From the NCBI GenBank assembly GCA_038255255.1, contig JBBSLL010000004.1, positions 1 through 64,000 on the forward strand: 64,000 nucleotides of DNA, read 5' to 3'. Position 1 is the stretch's first letter. Each line of letters opens with the position of its first letter. The notes beneath the pieces were generated by a model. The model was given only the letters and a program-made list of their open reading frames with translations, made no database searches and had not been told where the DNA came from. The position numbers and the translations under genes were made by a program. Below are positions 47,086 through 55,174 of this stretch, in pieces. Source of the stretch: JBBQNY01 sp038255255 (lineage in GTDB: Bacteria > Pseudomonadota > Gammaproteobacteria > Xanthomonadales > Ahniellaceae).

Positions 47086-47489
47086 GGCACGAGAGCTCCA
47101 CTCTCATCCACACAATTGATCTCCGGAGGATTTGGGTCCTGGTCCGGTTCCGGGATGGTAGTGGCGCTTTCGTGGTCGTTGCCGTGCAGGCCGTCCATGT
47201 CCGGCACCGGAGGGTTATTGGCCCCTTCGCGGCCATTGCCGTCCACGCCTTCCCCGATGTCCGTGCCGAGCAAATCGCCAATGTGACTTGTCGCATCGAC
47301 AGACGATCCTGGTGGCTCCCCCTCGGCAAAGTCCCCGGGAGCGCTCTCGTACTCCGGTTGTGACTCGATCGAATCGTCGGAGGCTTCAAAGTCCGACGTT
47401 GACGCTACCGCCGCCGAGCTACAAAAACCAACCACGGTCAAGGCGAGAAGCCAGGCCGCAAGTCCGCAAAATCTATCAGTAGCGCGCAT
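47079..47489 (-). CDS. Small acidic exported protein
   Basis: About 136 residues from ATG 47489 (AAGGGG upstream). A signal peptide (about 1-30, FCGLAAWLLALTVVGFCSSA) is followed by a very acidic, low-complexity mature part rich in Asp, Glu, Pro and Gly (DDSIESQPEYES, DQDPNPPEINC) ending in a single Cys pair (NCVDESGALVPC). It is probably a disordered secreted or surface protein. No family. It belongs to the DUF2235/SGNH operon. Confidence 0.65.
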   Translation of the reverse strand: MRATDRFCGLAAWLLALTVVGFCSSAAVASTSDFEASDDSIESQPEYESAPGDFAEGEPPGSSVDATSHIGDLLGTDIGEGVDGNGREGANNPPVPDMDGLHGNDHESATTIPEPDQDPNPPEINCVDESGALVPC

Positions 47490-47560
47490 TGGTTCCCCTT
47501 TGTGCTCGACATGGAAGGCTTCGCTTGCTCGAGCTGCAAGATGCCTGGAATCACTGGAGA

Positions 47561-48529
47561 TCACTCTGTGATCGCCCCGCGCTTGTGCCCCGGAACGACG
47601 GTTCGTATCTGATCATTCAACACTTTCGCCAGCGCCGCGAAGCCTGCTTCGGTCGGGTGGATTTCATCGTTCCAGAACGCGTCCGACTTCGCGGCGGGCA
47701 GGTCCGAGAAGTCCGCGAGGGAAAAAAATCCGCCGTACTCGCCGTTCGCGGTGAGGGGCCGGAGCACCGACTCGAGGAGACCGTCGACGAGCATGAGCTC
47801 CGCAAACCGCTTGGCTTCGGATTTGCTGAGCACGACATGGCGCATGACGTTCCACAGCCACGGCCCGACGTCCTCCTTCAGCATCGCGATGAGTCCAATG
47901 TTGTCTAGCGTGAGGTCCGCCGGCACGCCAATGCGCGTGATCTTGGTGTAGGCGTGACCCACCACCCGAAGATGCGTGCGCTTGGCTTGCACGTCGCCGA
48001 TCGCGTCGAGGACCCGGACGTAGGCCGCCTTGATTTTGGGGAAAACGCCCGACTGCCGGAGGCGCTCGTAGGCTTGGTCGCCATTGAGTTTTTTTAAGAC
48101 CGGTAGCGGTTTCAAGAAGTCCTTGAACACTTCCGCGAGTCGCTCCGACAGCGCGTCGTTGCCTCCTGCGCTGAGGCAAATGAGGTCGAACGGCGCATTC
48201 TGGAGCCGCTTCTTTTTTTCTTTGACCTGCGTCGTCGAGAACAGGCCGTGTGCCGTCGCTCCGGGTTTTCCAATGAGGATTCCCATGCCGTTGATGCGGC
48301 GGACGCTCTGTCGTGCGAGGTTGAGGTACAGCATCGTGCTGAACCACGAGTCCCCCCAATACAACATGCAAGGCCTGGTCTCGAGGAAGCGATTGACATT
48401 TGCACGCTGCCGACTCGAAGGCGCGCCCAGCGCTTCACGCCAGGCGTCCCAACGGGTGACCCAGGTCATTCGATCCACGAGTTTCTCCCATAAAGCGTTG
48501 TTGCGATTTTGACCACCTGGAAAGTGCAC
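47561..48529 (-). CDS. SGNH/GDSL-type hydrolase
   Basis: A 322-residue protein with the three expected blocks of the SGNH superfamily: block I YWGDSWFST with Ser61, block III GGNDAL (about 121-126), and block V DEIHPTEAGF (Asp about 290, His about 293). SGNH enzymes are lipases, esterases or acyltransferases. No signal peptide is seen. The start is GTG 48529; a later ATG (MTWVTRW) is possible. It lies 26 bases after the DUF2235 gene, so two hydrolases with lipid-ester potential are in one operon. Confidence 0.75.
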   Translation of the reverse strand: MHFPGGQNRNNALWEKLVDRMTWVTRWDAWREALGAPSSRQRANVNRFLETRPCMLYWGDSWFSTMLYLNLARQSVRRINGMGILIGKPGATAHGLFSTTQVKEKKKRLQNAPFDLICLSAGGNDALSERLAEVFKDFLKPLPVLKKLNGDQAYERLRQSGVFPKIKAAYVRVLDAIGDVQAKRTHLRVVGHAYTKITRIGVPADLTLDNIGLIAMLKEDVGPWLWNVMRHVVLSKSEAKRFAELMLVDGLLESVLRPLTANGEYGGFFSLADFSDLPAAKSDAFWNDEIHPTEAGFAALAKVLNDQIRTVVPGHKRGAITE

Positions 48530-48555
48530 CGAGTAATTGCGATGTGTGCCGATCC

Positions 48556-50013
48556 CTAAGCCCTCGTGGACCCTGGATCGACGGCTGGCCCGGCAGGTTC
48601 GAAGTAGTTAGCGAGACGCTCGTCAAGCGCCAGAGTGCTGGGCCGGTAAGGCTTAGCCTCGCCACAATGCCGGACAGCGCTCAACGCGAAACGTTCGAGC
48701 ACGGTAGGGTGAATCGGAGCGCCCCTTGCGTGAATTCTGGGCTCTGCGCCCCAGGTCCAGCGCATCCAGCCGGGAACCCAATCCGGATACCGATCGACCA
48801 TTTGCTGGATTTCGCAGTGCTGCATGCCTGCAGCGGAGGGGAACAGGTTCAGCCGGCTTCGGTCGATCAGGACGGGCTGCGGCAGCGCCGCTGCCTGTTC
48901 CACCATCCAGCCGAGTGCGATGTCGGAGAGGCGGGATTCGTCCTCGTCATAGCTGCCTCCGATGTCGGAGTGACAGCCGGCAAACCAGACTTGCTGTAAC
49001 CACTCCGGCTCACCCGGCACTTGCGGTACGAGACCTCCCTTCACATCCCACTGCACGCGTGCAAAGTCCGCGCGCCGCTCGTCTATCGCAATCGCGTGAC
49101 GCGCGAATCGGACGCGCTTGCTGAGGAAGCGGTCATAGAACCCGGAGCGCCAGCCCGCGAAGTGCCAACTGCAATTCCCCTTCTCAGGGAAGTCGCGGAT
49201 GTGCTTGAAGCGAAGCTTGAATCGCTGGTAGATCGCGAGCAGTGCCAGGCCTGCAACGTAGGGGACGACATACGGGCCGCGCCCAATCCAGTAGAGGATC
49301 ATGCAAGGTATGACGACCGCGACGACAGCCAGCAGGAGGATGATCAGGATTCGACGCGGTCCTTTGGCTCCGAGCGCGGCGACCGTGTCGAATACGCCGA
49401 TGAAGTAAGGTGCGACGTTCGATTCGCCGGCGGCATCCGATCCGTGTTCTTTCCGGAAGCGCCTGGCCTTTTCTTCCCGTTCCGGCTCGTACTTCGCGCG
49501 ATCTTTGCCCGCTCCGTGTTCGTACACGTCCGTTACCGCCTCCCGCGCGATGTGCATGAGAGCCCGTCCATATCGCGGGATGGGCTTGCCGTCACGGGTA
49601 TGGATGGGGACACCGCATAGGTTCAGCACGCCTGCGACGCACCGAGCCGTGTAGGCACCGCGACTGAATCCAAACAGGTAGACCCGGTCCCCGGGCTCGT
49701 AGTGTTTGAGGATCGCCGCGTAGCACTCGACAATGTTGATGCTGATGCCCGTTCCCATCGCCGAACTCGCGAACTTGCGGAGCAGGCGCAGGAAGCGGAA
49801 TGGCACATGCCCGGAATCCACATCAGTGCCGAGGCCCGCGTCGTAGAACGCCAGTTGGTGCGCGGGATCGATCGGACTTTCGGGTCCAGGGCGAGCGGCG
49901 CGGAAGAGCTTGTAGATATTGCTCAAGCGTTGGTCCGGCCGCAGTCCGCCTGCCTGACCCGTACCATCGGCAAAGATCAGAATATTCTTGGAGCGCTCGG
50001 CATCACCTGCCAT
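48556..50013 (-). CDS. DUF2235 alpha/beta hydrolase with two central membrane segments
   Basis: A 485-residue protein. The N-terminal part begins KNILIFADGTGQ (the DUF2235 start) and contains the nucleophile elbow LFGFSRGAYTAR with Ser117. Then come VFDTVAALG and, after two predicted membrane helices (about 245-265 and 270-288), QVWFAGCHSDIGGSY with the likely catalytic Asp/His. DUF2235 includes the Tle1-type phospholipase effectors of type VI secretion. No vgrG, PAAR or other T6SS gene is near. The start MAGDAERS is preferred over an upstream ATG at 50103. Confidence 0.85.
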   Translation of the reverse strand: MAGDAERSKNILIFADGTGQAGGLRPDQRLSNIYKLFRAARPGPESPIDPAHQLAFYDAGLGTDVDSGHVPFRFLRLLRKFASSAMGTGISINIVECYAAILKHYEPGDRVYLFGFSRGAYTARCVAGVLNLCGVPIHTRDGKPIPRYGRALMHIAREAVTDVYEHGAGKDRAKYEPEREEKARRFRKEHGSDAAGESNVAPYFIGVFDTVAALGAKGPRRILIILLLAVVAVVIPCMILYWIGRGPYVVPYVAGLALLAIYQRFKLRFKHIRDFPEKGNCSWHFAGWRSGFYDRFLSKRVRFARHAIAIDERRADFARVQWDVKGGLVPQVPGEPEWLQQVWFAGCHSDIGGSYDEDESRLSDIALGWMVEQAAALPQPVLIDRSRLNLFPSAAGMQHCEIQQMVDRYPDWVPGWMRWTWGAEPRIHARGAPIHPTVLERFALSAVRHCGEAKPYRPSTLALDERLANYFEPAGPAVDPGSTRA

Positions 50014-50559
50014 ATGCGTTCCGGCGCAGGCCTGATGCGAGTTTGGGTGTGTCCATTGCGGCGCCGTACGCACTCCCTGGTGCGCAGCGTGTGGGCCAAG
50101 CATAGGGACGGCGATGGGGCGAGTCGCTCAGCGCGTATTCGCGTGGAGATTTCCGCACATGCCTTTGGCGCATGCCCGTTGCAGTTTCCATGGCTTCCCC
50201 TGGTCAATCCTCGAACCTCACGACCCTCGCCCTAGGTCGTGCACAACTCCATGCTGGTCGAAGTCCGCCCAGACTTCGGACAACATTGATACTCCATTCA
50301 GGGCCGGAGGCAAAGCCTCTCGGCGAAGTGACGACCGACCAGTAGTCGTTCGGCAGGCTGCTGCGGGAATCCAGAACGGCCGTCCGGCCCGCTTTCGGGC
50401 AGCTGCGGATCGCCAACGCCTGCCGAAACAATGGGGTCTGAACCCTTTTGCGGATCACTTTATTTGTTGATTGTGCACCGTACACTCGAAGAGGCGGTGC
50501 GTGCGTCGATGGACGGCGGACCAAAGCCGCGGCTCGAGAGCTTCAGGAAGCGGTCTTGC
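50014..50559. other. Gap with a degenerate repeat, no gene seen
   Basis: The 546 bases between the DUF2235 gene start and the stop of the MESH1-DUF429 gene (both minus strand) hold no convincing open frame. GGGGTCTGAACCCTTTT at 50433-50449 is a diverged copy of the AAAAGGGGTCAGATCCC family in reverse orientation. The promoter of the DUF2235 operon should lie here. Confidence 0.4.
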
Positions 50560-51834
50560 TCAAATCCAGATTGCTCGGGTCAGGCCTGCGCTATCAGCCT
50601 CCGGGATTTCGGGAAGAGTTCTCGACTGGCCAGCGACGATGCGGGTCGCAGTCCACAGCGCGACCAACGCATCGAAGAGATCGTCAAGCGCTGCTTGTCT
50701 TCCGAGTCGTGAATCGAGCTGGCGAACCGCACTTACGCCGAATTGCTCGGCCAGCAGCGTTCTCCTCGCGGCTTGACCATCAACCGTCTTCTTGTTGTCG
50801 CGTTGCGCAGCGCCGGCGTTCAATTCAGCGAAGCAGACTTCTGGGTGAACTTCATAAGTGACCCTCGCAAAGTCAGCATCGCCGCGCAGGGCCTCATCCC
50901 ACTCGCGAATCTTTGGAAGAATTCCGAACGCCTGCGCGCCAAAGCCCCTTCCGTCAATGGCACGGTGAAGGTTGGAAGCCTCCAGGCGCGTGGTTGCCTG
51001 GAGAACTCGACGGATGGGCGCGGAGAAGACGCTGGACGCCCGCTTTCCGCCTAGTCGCTTTCGAGCCAGCACGTCGGGGGTGCGAGGACCTGCATCAGAG
51101 AGTCCGATCGGAATGTCCACTGCAATTACTGCATTCGGCCCGAAGTAGTTCAACAGTTCCTGCGGCGTGCCGAATACACGCAACTCAAAGTCCTGCCCGC
51201 TTTCCGAGCGCCAAACTGCGAGCCAGCCCTTCTTACATCCGTCCACGCCGACTGCGACACGAGCGGCCGCAGCCTCGTCGATGGAGGGCCGCAAAAGGAA
51301 AGCCGTGTCGAAGATTGACTCCAACTGAGGGTGCACGCCTCGCAGCCCATCAACGACCCGAATCGCCCAGTCGAAGTACTGCTGACGGCGCGGCGTCGAC
51401 CAGCCTGCAGGTGGCGACTTCGCGACGTCCCGCAGGTTGCAGATCTTGTCGGCGAGCTTGACCATGCTCGCTTCGCGCGAAAGCGTGCTCGCGTGAAGCA
51501 CCTGCAATTCCTTGCGCTCCGCTTTCGGCAAGGTCTTGTCGTCCGTGAATTCGAGAACAATGGCTGCGATCCGCTCGCCGAAGCGATCTCGCAATTCGGA
51601 AGCGGTCGTATCGGTGTCTTCGATGGTGTCGTGCAGAAGTGCAGCACACAAGATGTCGACGTCGTCTACTTCACCTTCGACCGAGAGCACCCGTGCCAGC
51701 GCGATGGGGTGGTTGATACACGGCGAAGCCTCGACGTCCTTGCGTCGTTGATCCCGATGCTTTGCTGCCGCAAATTCGAGCGCATCAAGCAAGCGTCGCG
51801 TGTCCGAACTCTCCACCCGGGTTCCTCGCTGCAT
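50560..51834 (-). CDS. MESH1-type (p)ppGpp hydrolase fused to a DUF429 domain
   Basis: A 424-residue fusion. Residues about 10-175 closely follow MESH1/HDDC3, the small alarmone hydrolase: QRRKDVEASPCINHP, AALLHDTIEDTDTT with His68-Asp69 and Glu72-Asp73, TDDKTLPKAERKELQV, VKLADKICNLRD and QYFDWAIRVVDGLRG. No synthetase domain is present. Residues about 190-420 match DUF429, a predicted RNase H-like fold: VGVDGCKKGWLAVW, IAVDIPIGLSD, RASSVFSAP, PKIREWD, YEVHPEVCF and LDDLFDALVALWTA. A GTG at 51816 with AGGA upstream is an alternative start. The gene may remove (p)ppGpp or related nucleotides while the DUF429 part acts on nucleic acid or nucleotide. Activity of either half is untested. Confidence 0.82.
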   Translation of the reverse strand: MQRGTRVESSDTRRLLDALEFAAAKHRDQRRKDVEASPCINHPIALARVLSVEGEVDDVDILCAALLHDTIEDTDTTASELRDRFGERIAAIVLEFTDDKTLPKAERKELQVLHASTLSREASMVKLADKICNLRDVAKSPPAGWSTPRRQQYFDWAIRVVDGLRGVHPQLESIFDTAFLLRPSIDEAAAARVAVGVDGCKKGWLAVWRSESGQDFELRVFGTPQELLNYFGPNAVIAVDIPIGLSDAGPRTPDVLARKRLGGKRASSVFSAPIRRVLQATTRLEASNLHRAIDGRGFGAQAFGILPKIREWDEALRGDADFARVTYEVHPEVCFAELNAGAAQRDNKKTVDGQAARRTLLAEQFGVSAVRQLDSRLGRQAALDDLFDALVALWTATRIVAGQSRTLPEIPEADSAGLTRAIWI

Positions 51835-51941
51835 CGAACGTTCTGCACGACAAGCCTACAGAAGCGCGACGGAAGTCGCCCGAGCCCCGAACTGACCGTC
51901 ACCTAAGGCACTCTGACCCCGTTCTTCCGACCCCGTTCTTC

Positions 51942-52047
51942 CCAGCGAACGACTCCAGGCCCAGATCGAGATCGAGCTTCCACGTTGCGCATCGGTTCGG
52001 CCGCAGGGCAGGCCTCGTGCGAGACCAAAAGGGATCTGACCCTTTTG
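51942..52047 (+). pseudogene. Remnant of a RAYT transposase gene 3' end plus terminal hairpin
   Basis: About 105 bases align with the end of the intact RAYT gene (58678-58782): CAGCGAACG, CCAGGCC, GTTGC, TTCGGCCGCAGGGCAGGCCT (identical) and CGTGCG, ending in the hairpin AAAAGGGATCTGACCCTTTT at 52027-52046. In the frame of the transposase it would encode the same C-terminal residues. The rest of the gene is gone. It ends 9 bases before the stop of the next minus-strand gene. Confidence 0.75.
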
Positions 52048-52055
52048 CGACGGAA

Positions 52056-52493
52056 TCAACGATGGCCGCTTGGACGGGATGGCAGCAGTGTCAACAGCGT
52101 GATGACCGTCGGAAAAATAAAGCCCTTCAGGTAGGAGAGAGGATGACGCCCTACGGCAAAGGCGACGGGGATATCACCAAAATGCGCCCAGTAGTGGGTT
52201 GCGACCAGTACGCCGATGCCCGCCCACATCACCCATAGAGCGCGGCGGAAACCGCACACCACCAGCGCCAGTCCAATGATGATGATGAGACGGAGCGCCG
52301 ACTGGATGTATTCGTAGGACTTTGGCGTTCCGTTCGCTGTCCTGTCGTAAAGCCCCTCATGGTTACCGACGCCAAGATAGAGGTCGTAGAGGACAGTCAA
52401 GTGATAGAAGATCAGCAGGCAGGCAAGAACACCGATGATCATGCGGCGGAGCAGCAGGAAGCGGTTTGCAGCGAGCGTTGCAAAAACTGGCAT
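52056..52493 (-). CDS. Membrane protein, unknown
   Basis: About 145 residues from the ATG at 52493 (MPVFATLAANRFLLLRRMII). Four hydrophobic segments are evident (about 14-35, 63-82, 85-102, 120-135), with a His-rich loop (THYWAHFGDIPV). No family recognised. Longer starts run into the MITE-like element and look artificial. Its stop lies beside the RAYT remnant. Confidence 0.6.
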   Translation of the reverse strand: MPVFATLAANRFLLLRRMIIGVLACLLIFYHLTVLYDLYLGVGNHEGLYDRTANGTPKSYEYIQSALRLIIIIGLALVVCGFRRALWVMWAGIGVLVATHYWAHFGDIPVAFAVGRHPLSYLKGFIFPTVITLLTLLPSRPSGHR

Positions 52494-52579
52494 AGGTATA
52501 GGAACCCGATTTTTCAGGCAGTGTGGTAACGCGAGCACTGGCCGCGCAAGTACCAGTGGGCATACCGCGCGGACGCCCG

Positions 52580-52731
52580 AAAAAGGGGTCGAAAAAGGGG
52601 TCAGAACACTTTTTCGGTGACGCCATACAAGTGTTTGGTCCGACTCGATTCGGAAACTGCGACGCGGGCTCTCATCCTTTTGCCCGCAGTGCCGGCCTCG
52701 AGTGCGAAACAAAGGGATCTGACCCCGTTCC
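52580..52731. mobile_element. MITE-like non-autonomous RAYT-family element
   Basis: About 150 bases bounded by inverted copies of the REP hairpin: AAAAAGGGGTCAGAACACTT at the left and AAAGGGATCTGACCCC at the right. The left internal part (TCGGTGACGC, GTTTGGTCCGACTCGATTCGG) matches the element at 42304. The right internal part (CCCGCAGTGCCGGCCTCGAGTGCG) resembles the 3' end of the RAYT gene. It has no coding frame, so it looks like a deletion derivative mobilised in trans. Confidence 0.7.
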
Positions 52732-52750
52732 TGTTCCTCCGAGACGCCCG

Positions 52751-53614
52751 TCACGTGACCGGTACTAGGTCGAGCGCGTAATTTCTTCGCGACCTCGAAG
52801 CCTGTAGCACTAGGAGCGGCTGGGAGCGTTGCTCCACCAACGACAAGAGCATCGCGCGATGCTCGGCGCTGATCGCATTTCCCAACACGACGGCTCGCAG
52901 CGACGCTGCGGGAAACGAAACGTACCCTTTCGCTATTCCCACTCTCAACAGCCGAGCCTCTCGCTGATGGGCCCATTGGTCCGACTTCGTCAATAGCGCC
53001 GACTCAATTTCCCTCCACGCGGCTCCAGGTTCGACCGGTCCCAGGTCGATCGTTATGAGTGGACGCCGTGCTGTGTAGATCACGGGGAACGGAACGGCGA
53101 TGCCAGGGGTGTCTCCGCGTCCTTGCTCAAAGCTCCAAGGGCACGAAAAGTCGAATACCAATCCGTAGCCGCTGCCCAAAGACGCGTACTGAGCCCAATA
53201 GGGCTGCGCTGTTGGGTCTCGGAAGAACGAAAGGATGCTTGATCCGGAATAGAGACTCTCGTGCTCGTCCGTCAACTTCAGTAGATCTGAAATTATTCGA
53301 TTCGGATGGTTCAATCGATCCATCAGCCGCGCTGTGAGCGCAGACATCTGTCGAACATCTGTAAGACCTGACCTGCGACGGACAAGCTCTTCCATCTCGA
53401 ACAAACTGGGCCGCCTCGTATCTGACTCAATGATGGGGACGCCTTCGTAAATGTCGTCTTGAGACAAGACGTCCATGAAAAAGACTCGATCTTCCAACAA
53501 GATTTCCCTCGGCTCCATTGGGCGTGACTCGACGAAAGAACGCAGACGGAGGTAGCCGCGTCCGTCTGCGAACAGCGCCTGCAGCGTGCCCGGCTCAGTC
53601 AAAGGGCTTGACAT
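52751..53614 (-). CDS. DUF2971 protein
   Basis: A 287-residue protein of the DUF2971 family. The characteristic region is SILSFFRDPTAQPYWAQYAS (about 126-145) followed by GSGYGLVFDF, then VIYTARRPLITIDLG and SDQWAHQREARLLRVG. Some DUF2971 proteins are associated with phage resistance or toxin-like genes, but the function is unproven. It is a single gene between the MITE-like element and a small fragment ORF. Confidence 0.8.
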   Translation of the reverse strand: MSSPLTEPGTLQALFADGRGYLRLRSFVESRPMEPREILLEDRVFFMDVLSQDDIYEGVPIIESDTRRPSLFEMEELVRRRSGLTDVRQMSALTARLMDRLNHPNRIISDLLKLTDEHESLYSGSSILSFFRDPTAQPYWAQYASLGSGYGLVFDFSCPWSFEQGRGDTPGIAVPFPVIYTARRPLITIDLGPVEPGAAWREIESALLTKSDQWAHQREARLLRVGIAKGYVSFPAASLRAVVLGNAISAEHRAMLLSLVEQRSQPLLVLQASRSRRNYALDLVPVT

Positions 53615-53672
53615 AGGCGGACTTGGAATCGTCGACTACGAAGGCATCTTCAAAAGAGGAAGATCGGCGGCG

Positions 53673-53825
53673 TCAAGTCAAATCTGCCAGTGGACTTTCA
53701 GGCTCCGATGGCTTTGTCGCTCTGGTGCGCAACGCCTTGTTCGCGGCCTTGGCGATCTTTCGGCGTGCCTCGTCCGCCTTGTCGCCTTCCATGACTTCGC
53801 GCTTTATCACCTCGTTCACGAGCAC
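53673..53825 (-). CDS. Possible 50-residue ORF or gene fragment
   Basis: From GTG 53825 (AAGGA upstream) a short reading frame encodes VLVNEVIKREVMEGDKADEA and then a Lys/Arg-rich helix ending PESPLADLT. Composition looks protein-like, and charged helix spacing is regular. It could be the C-terminal relic of a larger gene, since a REP (53840-53867) truncates its upstream side. GTG 53819 is an alternative start. Confidence 0.35.
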   Translation of the reverse strand: MLVNEVIKREVMEGDKADEARRKIAKAANKALRTRATKPSEPESPLADLT

Positions 53826-53839
53826 TTCCTTGATTTAAG

Positions 53840-53867
53840 AAAAAAGGGGGTCAGAACGCCTTTTGCC
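53840..53867. repeat. REP hairpin copy (AAAAAAGGGGGTCAGAACG type)
   Basis: AAAAAAGGGGGTCAGAACGCC followed by TTTTGCC is a variant of the RAYT-linked REP. It sits 13 bases from the stop of the exported-protein gene at 53881, and next to the fragment ORF. Confidence 0.65.
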
Positions 53868-53880
53868 AGTGCGAGTCCGG

Positions 53881-54912
53881 CTACGGCTGGAAAGGAAATT
53901 TTTCCTGCAGCAACGCCTGGCCCGCGACCACCTTGCCATCGCCACCGAGTAGTTCCCACTCGATGGCCTTGCCGCCATTCGCGTAGCAGTCGAGTACCAG
54001 CATCATCGCGCCGTCGATGCGTTTGCCGAGCCGCTTGTGCAGTTTCCCGAACGCCGCGGGCAGTTCGCCGGCCGTGGCCGGGCGACTGCATCGTTTGTAA
54101 ACCTCGGCCTGCTGGGCTTCGATCGGGCTGGGCTCGCCGCTGCCGGCCAGCATCCCCTCGTCGACCGTCCACTGGCGCAGCACGAAGGCGCCGGCGGCAT
54201 CGATATACGCGGCGGTCACCATGCCGCCATCGATGATCAGCCGGTGCACGACGGTTTTGCTGCCGAGTACGCCGCGCAGGAATTCCATCACGGTTGCGCC
54301 CGAGCGGATCGGTGTCTCGATGCCGAGGGTGGGCGTGCTCACAATGGCAGGCGCGACCCACGACGCTTCGGGCGGAGAGCGATCCTCGACTTCGCGGCCA
54401 GCGGCGTCGAAGGTGACGCTGCGCGCCGCTGGTTGATCGAACGTCACCGTGGTCTGCACCACCGGCGCGGGCAATGCCAACGAAGTCACCACCAGCAATT
54501 GCGGCACTTGCTCGGGCACGTCAGCCAGACTGGTCGCGCGCTTCACCAGCTCAGCCAATCCGGCGCGGTCATAGGCGTCGCGATCGAGGCGTTCGTCGGG
54601 CAGGTCGGCACCACCTGAGATCTCGTTGGGAACCGCGAACGCCGCGCCCTCGGCAATGCCGTCACCGCCGCCCTCGCAGACCAACGTGGCTGCGACATTG
54701 TCGCGGCCGCCGGATTCAACCAGCACGGTCACGCGATCCGGCGCGATCTTCAATTGCAGCCAAGGCCGGCCTTCATTGAAGCCGTTGAGCGTCGCGAGGC
54801 ACGCTGCACTGTCATCGAGCCAGGTGCCGAGCGCGTCGGCGTGCGCGGCGGGGGCCGCCGCTGCAAGACCCGCCAACAACAATCCGGGCAGCAATCGTTT
54901 TGTGCGCGCCAT
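53881..54912 (-). CDS. Exported protein, unknown
   Basis: A 343-residue protein with a signal peptide (ARTKRLLPGLLLAGLAAAAP, cleavage near AHADA). The mature part starts DALGTWLDDSAACLATLNGF and looks globular. Cys pairs lie in ACLATL/LVCEGG and YKRCSRP/LVLDCYANGG. The C-terminal half (about 220-340) contains DGGMVTAAYIDAAGAFVLRQ, a beta-hairpin-rich stretch. No family recognised. It lies on the minus strand, flanked on both sides by repeats. Confidence 0.7.
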   Translation of the reverse strand: MARTKRLLPGLLLAGLAAAAPAAHADALGTWLDDSAACLATLNGFNEGRPWLQLKIAPDRVTVLVESGGRDNVAATLVCEGGGDGIAEGAAFAVPNEISGGADLPDERLDRDAYDRAGLAELVKRATSLADVPEQVPQLLVVTSLALPAPVVQTTVTFDQPAARSVTFDAAGREVEDRSPPEASWVAPAIVSTPTLGIETPIRSGATVMEFLRGVLGSKTVVHRLIIDGGMVTAAYIDAAGAFVLRQWTVDEGMLAGSGEPSPIEAQQAEVYKRCSRPATAGELPAAFGKLHKRLGKRIDGAMMLVLDCYANGGKAIEWELLGGDGKVVAGQALLQEKFPFQP

Positions 54913-54954
54913 GGCAGTTCCCGGTGGGTTCGTGGGGAACCACGATCATATGGG

Positions 54955-55080
54955 AAAAGTGGTCAGCGACATTTTCCCAAAGAGATGTGGGGTCAGAGTC
55001 GACTTTTCCGGAAGAGTGATCGTGGGGCAGTCTGGAAGTCGACGATGGCCACGAAACTGCACTCTGACCCGGCTTTCTCT
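54955..55080. repeat. Nested repeats of the GGTCAG family
   Basis: AGTGGTCAGCGACATTTTCC (shared with 43978) is followed by GGGGTCAGAGTCGACTTTTCC at about 54989 and then by a reversed GGAAGTCGAC and ACTCTGACCC (to about 55071). The GTCAGAGTCGACTTTTCC and GGAAGTCGAC/ACTCTGAC parts form an inverted pair, a REPIN-like arrangement. It fills the gap between the exported-protein and lipoprotein genes. Confidence 0.6.
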
Positions 55081-55174
55081 CGCAGATTTCTCACCCGCCG
55101 CGCGACGCACGCAACACGCCTCGCGGGTTGGGGGAGACATTGAGGATCATGGACGTCCAATACGGCTAGCTCTG

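Noticed and set aside
48556..50013. Complete type VI secretion locus
   Set aside because: Only the DUF2235 protein is suggestive; no vgrG, hcp, PAAR or tss genes are present.
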